Below, one piece after another: positions 23,614-27,848 of a DNA stretch of 27,848 nucleotides (position 1 is its first letter; each line of letters opens with the position of its first letter). The translations under genes and the position numbers were made by a program. The stretch spans positions 1 through 27,848 of the forward strand of contig JASGFP010000045.1 of the NCBI GenBank assembly GCA_047605445.1, written 5' to 3'. The notes beneath the pieces were generated by a model. The model saw nothing but the letters and a program-made list of their open reading frames with translations, was not told where the DNA came from and did not search any database. Source of the DNA: JAJXWB01 sp047605445 (GTDB lineage: Bacteria > Pseudomonadota > Alphaproteobacteria > Rhizobiales > Beijerinckiaceae).

Positions 23614-24360
23614 TCACCCGCCCATCTTCGCCACGAGCGCGTCCGAAATCTCGAAATTGGCGTAGACATTCTGCACGTCGTCATTGTCTTCCAGCGCGCC
23701 GACGAGCTTGAGAATCTTTTCGCCGGTCTCGTCGTCCAGCATGCTGGTCGTCTGCGGCTTCCAGATGATCTTGGCCTTGCGCGCCTCGCCGAATTTGGCT
23801 TCCAGCGCCTTGGCGACTTCCGCGAAACTCTCCATTGCGGTGGTCACTTCGTGGCCGTCCTCGCTCGTGGCGACGTCGTCGGCGCCGGCCTCGAGCGCCG
23901 CCTCCATCATCTCGTCTTCGGAAGCCACCTTCGTGTCGTATTCGATCGAGCCGACGTGATCGAACATGAAGGAGACCGCGCCATTGGCGGCGAGTTCCCC
24001 GCCGGCCTTCGAGAAATAGGAGCGCACTTCGCCAGCCGTGCGGTTGCGGTTGTCGGTCAGCGCCTCGACGATGATGGCGACGCCGCCCGGCGCGCGGCCC
24101 TCGTAGCGCACTTCGTCGTAGTTTTCGCTGTCCCCGCCGGAGGCCTTCTTGATCGCGCGCTCGATATTGTCCTTGGGCATGTTTTCCGCGCGCGCCGCCA
24201 GAACGGCGAGCCGCAGGCGCGGGTTCATGTTGGGGTCGGGCATGCCCATCTTGGCGGCGACGGTGATCTCGCGCGCCAGCTTGGAAAAGACCTTGGAGCG
24301 GATCGCGTCCTGCTTCCCCTTCTTGTGCATGATGTTCTTGAACTGGCTATGGCCGGCCAT
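23614..24360 (-). CDS. yebC: YebC/PmpR-family protein (TACO1 type)
   Basis: Family role: widespread cytoplasmic proteins described as transcriptional regulators and, more recently, as translation factors easing ribosome stalls at prolines. Seen: 248 residues; the invariant N-terminus MAGHSQFKNIMHKKGKQD; NMPKDNIERAIKKASGG; EALTDNRNRTAGEVRSYFSKAGG; C-terminal VGALEDNDDVQNVYANFEI. The long upstream frame is not coding. Conserved partners here are the TIGR00282 phosphoesterase upstream and, beyond the cio insert, ruvC. Confidence 0.96.
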   Translation of the reverse strand: MAGHSQFKNIMHKKGKQDAIRSKVFSKLAREITVAAKMGMPDPNMNPRLRLAVLAARAENMPKDNIERAIKKASGGDSENYDEVRYEGRAPGGVAIIVEALTDNRNRTAGEVRSYFSKAGGELAANGAVSFMFDHVGSIEYDTKVASEDEMMEAALEAGADDVATSEDGHEVTTAMESFAEVAKALEAKFGEARKAKIIWKPQTTSMLDDETGEKILKLVGALEDNDDVQNVYANFEISDALVAKMGG

Positions 24361-24433
24361 CGGCGTCCGCTCCGCGCAAAATTGGAAAATCGGGCGCTGT
24401 ATACGCGCCCCGTCCAGCCAAATAAAGCCGGGG

Positions 24434-25252
24434 CTAGCTCCAGAACCCCGGAACCGCCTCCGCCAGCCGCCCTCCGAGCCGCACCGGCGCGATCTGCGTC
24501 GCCAGCCCGTCCGCGCCCGTCTCCACCGCCACGCCGCACAAGGTCGCCGCCCCGTCGGCCGGCTCGAAGCGCGCGCCCGGCGTCTTGCGGGTGAAGCGGC
24601 GCAGCGGTTCCTCCTTGTCCATACCGATGACGGAATCATAATCCCCCGTCATGCCGGCGTCGGTCAGATAGGCCGTGCCAGCCGGCAATATCTGCGCATC
24701 GGCGGTCGGCACATGCGTATGCGTGCCGACGACGAGCGACGCGCGGCCATCGAGAAAATGGCCGATCGCCTGCTTCTCGCTGGAGGCTTCCGCATGGACG
24801 TCGAACACGGCGGCGTCGCAGCCGACGCCCAGCGGGCAGGCGGCGATCTCGCGCTCGACCGCAGCAAACGGATCGTCCAGGGGGTCCATGAACACGCGGC
24901 CCATGACGTTGCAGACCAGCACACGATGCCCGTTCGCGCCTTCGTAGAGATACGCGCCGCGCCCCGGCGTGCCCGGCGGATAATTGACCGGCCGGATCAG
25001 CCGCTCCTGCCGCTCGATGAAGACGAGCGCCTCGCGCTGGTCGAAGGAATGGTTGCCGAGCGTCAGGCAATCGGCGCCGGCGGCGAGAAATTCATCGGCG
25101 ATCGCTTCAGTTATGCCGAAGCCGCCGGCCGCGTTCTCTGAATTGACCACGACGAAATCGAGCTTCCAGCGCCGTCGGAGCTCCGGCAGGCGCTCCAGCA
25201 GAATGGCCCGGCCCGCGCGGCCGACGATATCGCCGATGAAGAGAAGGCGCAT
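24434..25252 (-). CDS. TIGR00282 (YmdB-like) metallophosphoesterase
   Basis: Family role: dinuclear-metal phosphodiesterases; the Bacillus YmdB hydrolyses 2',3'-cyclic nucleotides and affects biofilm and motility. Seen: 272 residues; metal ligands in FIGDIVGRAG (Asp8), VNSENAAGGFG, LGNHSFDQ and GTHTHVPTAD, plus DVHAEASSEK and a late DAGMTGDYDSVIGMD. The start codon directly abuts the stop of the cyclo-ligase gene (TGA then ATG), so the two are cotranslated. 73 nt separate it from yebC. Confidence 0.93.
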   Translation of the reverse strand: MRLLFIGDIVGRAGRAILLERLPELRRRWKLDFVVVNSENAAGGFGITEAIADEFLAAGADCLTLGNHSFDQREALVFIERQERLIRPVNYPPGTPGRGAYLYEGANGHRVLVCNVMGRVFMDPLDDPFAAVEREIAACPLGVGCDAAVFDVHAEASSEKQAIGHFLDGRASLVVGTHTHVPTADAQILPAGTAYLTDAGMTGDYDSVIGMDKEEPLRRFTRKTPGARFEPADGAATLCGVAVETGADGLATQIAPVRLGGRLAEAVPGFWS

Positions 25253-25843
25253 TCAGCCCAAAGCTCCGAAATCGAGAATGGCCCGCTCCGTTATCACGAA
25301 ATCGAGCCGCTGGTCGTGCGCCTCGTGTGGAATGGCCTCGACCTCCTGATCGGCATAGGCGAGGCCGACGGCCAAAATCTTGCGCCGTCCCCGCAGCGTC
25401 GCCAGCGTGGCGTCGAAATTCCCGCCGCCATAACCGACGCGATGGCCGGCGGCGTCGAAACAGGCGAGCGGCAGGAACATCAGGTCCGGCTCGACCGTCG
25501 CGGCCTCGGCCAGCGGCTCGGACAGGCCGAGCGGCCCCTTGGCCAGTTCGTCGCCGGGCGACCACGCGCGGAACAGCAGCGGCTTGCCGGCCGCCGTCAT
25601 CACCGGCAGCGCCGTGCGAAAACCGGCGCGCGCGAGGCGATCCAGCAGCGGGCGCGTCGAGATTTCCGAACGGATCGGCCAATAGGCCGCGACAACCGCG
25701 CCCGGCGCCGCGAGCCGGCCAGACAGTTCCAGCCCCCGCGCGGCGATTGTCTCCGCCGCGGCATGGGCTTCCGCCGGCTCGATCAGATCGCGCCGCGCGA
25801 AGGCGTGGCGGCGCAGGACGGATTTGGCGGCGGCGTCGATCAT
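25253..25843 (-). CDS. 5-formyltetrahydrofolate cyclo-ligase
   Basis: Family role: ATP-dependent conversion of 5-formyl-THF to 5,10-methenyl-THF in the cytoplasm. Seen: 196 residues; basic N-terminus with KSVLRRHAFARR; PLACFDAAGHRVGYGGGNFDATLA, where the usual GYGGGFYDR reads GYGGGNFDA; VGLAYADQEVEAIPHEAHD; LDFVITE. The FYD-to-NFD change is in a substrate-loop motif, but the rest is complete. It is linked to 6S RNA in many proteobacteria, and here a 6S candidate precedes it on the same strand. Confidence 0.92.
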   Translation of the reverse strand: MIDAAAKSVLRRHAFARRDLIEPAEAHAAAETIAARGLELSGRLAAPGAVVAAYWPIRSEISTRPLLDRLARAGFRTALPVMTAAGKPLLFRAWSPGDELAKGPLGLSEPLAEAATVEPDLMFLPLACFDAAGHRVGYGGGNFDATLATLRGRRKILAVGLAYADQEVEAIPHEAHDQRLDFVITERAILDFGALG

Positions 25844-25874
25844 GCCGCCAGACTAGCCGAGCCGCGCGCGCGTC

Positions 25875-25918
25875 GGGAAGTGACGAATGACAAAGTGGGA
25901 AGTGACGAATGACAAAGT
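25875..25918. repeat. Tandem duplication of a 22-bp unit
   Basis: Two exact, adjacent copies of a 22-bp unit (25875-25896 and 25897-25918), each starting GGGAAGTGACG and ending ACAAAGT. The repeat lies between the 3' end of the 6S RNA candidate and the cyclo-ligase gene, so it sits in the leader of that gene. It is lower in GC than its surroundings. Function unknown. Confidence 0.9.
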
Positions 25919-25921
25919 GGA

Positions 25922-26078
25922 GAGGGTGCGGGCCACGATGACCGTGGGACATCGACCCCGGGAACCTACAACGTAGGTGGGCGCCGTGTTGCCCAAGCCC
26001 ACGGGCAAGGACAGGGACAGCTCCCTAAGGATCGATAAGGCCCCGGGAATACTATCCACACGCATCCCGCAGCGCCGC
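25922..26078 (-). ncRNA. ssrS: 6S RNA
   Basis: Family role: 6S RNA mimics an open promoter and sequesters sigma70-type RNA polymerase, mainly in stationary phase. Seen on the minus strand: a ~155-nt segment with a closing stem TGCGGG/CCCGCA (26066-26071 with 25927-25932), matching TTCCCGGGG blocks near each end, a middle hairpin GCCCGTGGGC, and a GGTCGATGTCCCACGG region like that of alphaproteobacterial 6S RNA. The location directly upstream of the cyclo-ligase gene and downstream of zapA (with a P450 between) is the classic one. Ends are approximate. No gene of over 30 codons fits the interval. Confidence 0.75.
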
Positions 26079-26084
26079 ACGCGC

Positions 26085-26090
26085 AATATA
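26085..26090 (-). promoter_or_regulatory. Putative -10 box of the 6S RNA promoter
   Basis: TATATT on the minus strand lies about 7 nt before the predicted 5' end, in the 46-bp gap after the P450 stop. No good -35 is visible at the expected distance. Confidence 0.45.
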
Positions 26091-26124
26091 GGGCCTCGGC
26101 AGCGCGCGCGCCAGCGCCGCCGGC

Positions 26125-27297
26125 TCAGACGCTCCAGCGGGCAGGCAGGTTCAGCGGCCCGCGAAACGCCCAGCCGCCGAAGCGGACGGGGTCGGCCTCT
26201 TCGTCGAGCCGCATGTCGCGCAGACGCGAAAAAATCGTCGGCAGCGCGACGCTGGCGACGATGGCGCGCGAGGCGAAGGCGCCGGCGCAATAATGCGGCC
26301 CGGCGCCGAAGGCGATGCTCTTCTGCGTGTCGCGCCCGACGTCGAAGACGTCGGGATCGGAAAAATGCGCTTCGTCGCGGTTGGCGGCGCCGAACATGAA
26401 GAACACGCGGTCCTCCGGCTCCAGCACGATGTCGCCGATGACGTGGCGCTGCGCCACGCGGCGCGGCGACATGCCGATCGGCGCCATCCAGCGCGCATAT
26501 TCCTCGAACACCTGCAGCCACGAGACCTCGCCCGACAGCGCGCGGCGCTTCTGTTCGGGATGCGCCAGCAGCGCCCAGACGGCGCCGGCGATCATGTCGC
26601 GCGGCTCGTTCTGCCCGCCCGAAATGGCGAGCTTCACATTGGCGCGAATGCTGTCCATCGGCATGTCGGTCTGCAGCATCACGCCGAGCAGGCTGTGGTC
26701 CGGCGCCTTGCGCAGCACGGGAACCATGTCGTCGATCGCCGCGTCGATGCCTGATGTGGCGGCGTTGCAGCGCGCCTCGACGGCAGGATCGCCGAGGTAG
26801 TTGGCGATGCCGTCGATCATGCCCTGCGACCACGAATCCATGTCTTGGCAGGTGATGTTGGTGAGCCCCGTCAGACTCATGAGACATTCGCCGGAAATCG
26901 GCAGCGCGACGTCCTTGAACAGGTCCGCGCGCCCTCGTGGCGCGACTTCGTCGAATATGCGGTTGGCGTGGCCCTGAAAGACATTCGTCCAATGCATGCG
27001 CACGGTCCTGGGAGACACCGACGGAAAAATCATGGCGCGCTCGGCCTGATGCGCTGGCCCGTCCTTGCGCATCATGTTGTGGCCCATCAGCCTGTTCATC
27101 AGACCCTGCGGCTGATGCGAGGAAAAAACCTCGATCATCTTTTCGTAGACGTAGATGTCGTCGCGCCGCGTGAACAGCGTGGCGCCCAGTTCCGGCACGA
27201 AGGCGATGGGCGTTTTTTCGCGCAGCTCTTTCAGGGTCGGATAGGGATCGCGCCAGAACGCGGCCGGGTCGATCGAAACGCTCGGTGCAGTGCTCAT
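26125..27297 (-). CDS. Cytochrome P450
   Basis: Family role: heme-thiolate monooxygenase needing a ferredoxin and reductase; none is encoded nearby. Seen: 390 residues, soluble bacterial type; heme-binding FGAGPHYCAG (Cys near 336); EXXR in VFEEYARW (near 265-269); the I-helix segment KLAISGGQNEPRDMIAG (near 225-240). The I-helix lacks the usual (A/G)GxxT threonine and reads GGQNE, so its oxygen-activation chemistry may differ. The start MSTAPSVSIDPAAFWRDPYP is family-like. Substrate unknown. It lies between zapA and the 6S RNA, which are normally neighbours. Confidence 0.93.
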   Translation of the reverse strand: MSTAPSVSIDPAAFWRDPYPTLKELREKTPIAFVPELGATLFTRRDDIYVYEKMIEVFSSHQPQGLMNRLMGHNMMRKDGPAHQAERAMIFPSVSPRTVRMHWTNVFQGHANRIFDEVAPRGRADLFKDVALPISGECLMSLTGLTNITCQDMDSWSQGMIDGIANYLGDPAVEARCNAATSGIDAAIDDMVPVLRKAPDHSLLGVMLQTDMPMDSIRANVKLAISGGQNEPRDMIAGAVWALLAHPEQKRRALSGEVSWLQVFEEYARWMAPIGMSPRRVAQRHVIGDIVLEPEDRVFFMFGAANRDEAHFSDPDVFDVGRDTQKSIAFGAGPHYCAGAFASRAIVASVALPTIFSRLRDMRLDEEADPVRFGGWAFRGPLNLPARWSV

Positions 27298-27356
27298 TTT
27301 GGTCTTGGGCTTTTGTTTCCTCGCGTCCGATTAGAGCACGCCGCTCGCCCCCGCGC

Positions 27357-27734
27357 CTATTCTCTATCCGACGTTTCCCGGCCCGACATTTCGCGCGCCA
27401 GCTTTTCCAGCCGCTCGGCGGCGAGGCCCAGAGCCTCCGCCATATGCGTCTCGCGCGCCTCGCGAATCTGGCGGGCGTCCTCGCCGACCTCGGCCAGCGC
27501 GGCGATCTGCTGTTCCAGGCTCTCGATGCGCCCCTTCGCCTCGGCCAGTTCGTCGGCGATGGTGATCGCCGCCATCACGACGAGCCGCTGATCGCCGATC
27601 TCGCCGAAGCCGGTCTTCAGCCCCGCCATTTTCGAATCGACATGCGCCGCCAGCGCCTCGATATGGCGCTCCTGCCCATCCTCGCAGGCCATGCGATAGG
27701 TGCGCCCGGCGATGGTGACGACGACCTGGGCCAT
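27357..27734 (-). CDS. zapA: Cell division protein ZapA
   Basis: Family role: cytoplasmic protein that bundles FtsZ filaments at the Z ring. Seen: 125 residues; N-terminal VVVTIAGRTYRMACEDGQERHIEALAAHVDSKM, the ZapA globular domain; then a long heptad-rich coiled coil (residues about 60-120). The upstream in-frame extension is low-quality. ATG 27734 overlaps a TGA in another frame, suggesting an upstream gene. 59 nt separate it from the P450 start, so cotranscription is possible. Confidence 0.95.
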   Translation of the reverse strand: MAQVVVTIAGRTYRMACEDGQERHIEALAAHVDSKMAGLKTGFGEIGDQRLVVMAAITIADELAEAKGRIESLEQQIAALAEVGEDARQIREARETHMAEALGLAAERLEKLAREMSGRETSDRE

Positions 27735-27848
27735 CACGCGCCCTCCGCGCCGCGCGCCAGCGCCGCCATCGCGGCCGCGGCCGTCTCCAGCCGCCGCGCC
27801 ACAGGCGAAAGAGTGCAGCATCGGCTTGTTTTTCGGCTGGGTGAGCTG
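27734..27848 (-). CDS. Possible 3' end of an upstream gene (partial)
   Basis: A minus-strand frame open to the window edge ends in a TGA that overlaps the zapA start as TGATG. Its end reads ARRLETAAAAMAALARGAEGA, a helical alanine-rich tail. A small coiled-coil DUF4164-type gene often precedes zapA in rhizobia, but the fragment is too short to recognise. Confidence 0.35.
   Translation of the reverse strand, partial: SSPSRKTSRCCTLSPVARRLETAAAAMAALARGAEGA

Noticed and set aside
1..27848. CRISPR array, insertion sequence, prophage or integrase
   Set aside because: No regularly spaced direct repeats, transposase or integrase frames, or terminal inverted repeats flanking a mobile-type gene were seen; the inserts in the ruv backbone lack visible mobility genes.

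Overview
The window is GC-rich chromosomal DNA from an alphaproteobacterium, most likely of the Hyphomicrobiales (Rhizobiales). Grounds: a PmtA-type phospholipid methyltransferase, an OpgC-type membrane protein, a fused ~1170-residue indolepyruvate ferredoxin oxidoreductase facing an Lrp regulator, and the alphaproteobacterial order zapA / 6S RNA / 5-formyl-THF cyclo-ligase / TIGR00282 phosphoesterase / yebC / ruvC-ruvA-ruvB / ybgC. There is no transposase, phage gene, rRNA or CRISPR array. The genus cannot be fixed from sequence alone.

Region 1 (1-4085): mnmA and pmtA run together on +, followed by tRNA-Glu(CTC). Next is a DUF2721 membrane protein gene that appears frameshifted, then an orphan branched-chain-amino-acid-type periplasmic binding protein ending in a strong terminator. 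Region 2 (4076-8063, minus): an Ldh_2-family dehydrogenase, ilvD, and a D-2-hydroxyacid dehydrogenase whose start overlaps the ilvD stop. Region 3 (8064-10200, plus): an SDR and an APH-like kinase as a two-gene operon, ending at a long imperfect inverted repeat. Region 4 (10224-16740): the large indolepyruvate oxidoreductase gene (minus) diverges from an Lrp/AsnC regulator, which is followed by opgC, an overlapping secreted SGNH hydrolase and a small two-helix membrane protein.

Region 5 (16756-20069, minus): the Holliday-junction operon ruvC-ruvA-ruvB followed by ybgC. A complete VapB/VapC toxin-antitoxin pair lies between ruvA and ruvB, and the toxin stop overlaps the ruvB start. Region 6 (20101-23523): a DUF1353-like lipoprotein (minus) diverges from a cyanide-insensitive-type bd oxidase operon, cioA-cioB plus a 43-residue DUF2474 protein. 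Region 7 (23614-27848, minus): yebC, the TIGR00282 phosphoesterase, 5-formyl-THF cyclo-ligase, a 6S RNA, a cytochrome P450 and zapA.

Regions 5 to 7 look like a conserved housekeeping backbone with accessory cassettes in its joints: the P450 between zapA and 6S RNA, the oxidase and lipoprotein between yebC and ruvC, and vapBC between ruvA and ruvB. The most unusual signal is the toxin-antitoxin pair translationally linked to a DNA-repair motor gene. The other leads are the DUF2721 frameshift, a family of hairpins with TTCA/TGAA loops mostly between convergent genes, and the opgC-SGNH hydrolase pair behind the Lrp regulator.
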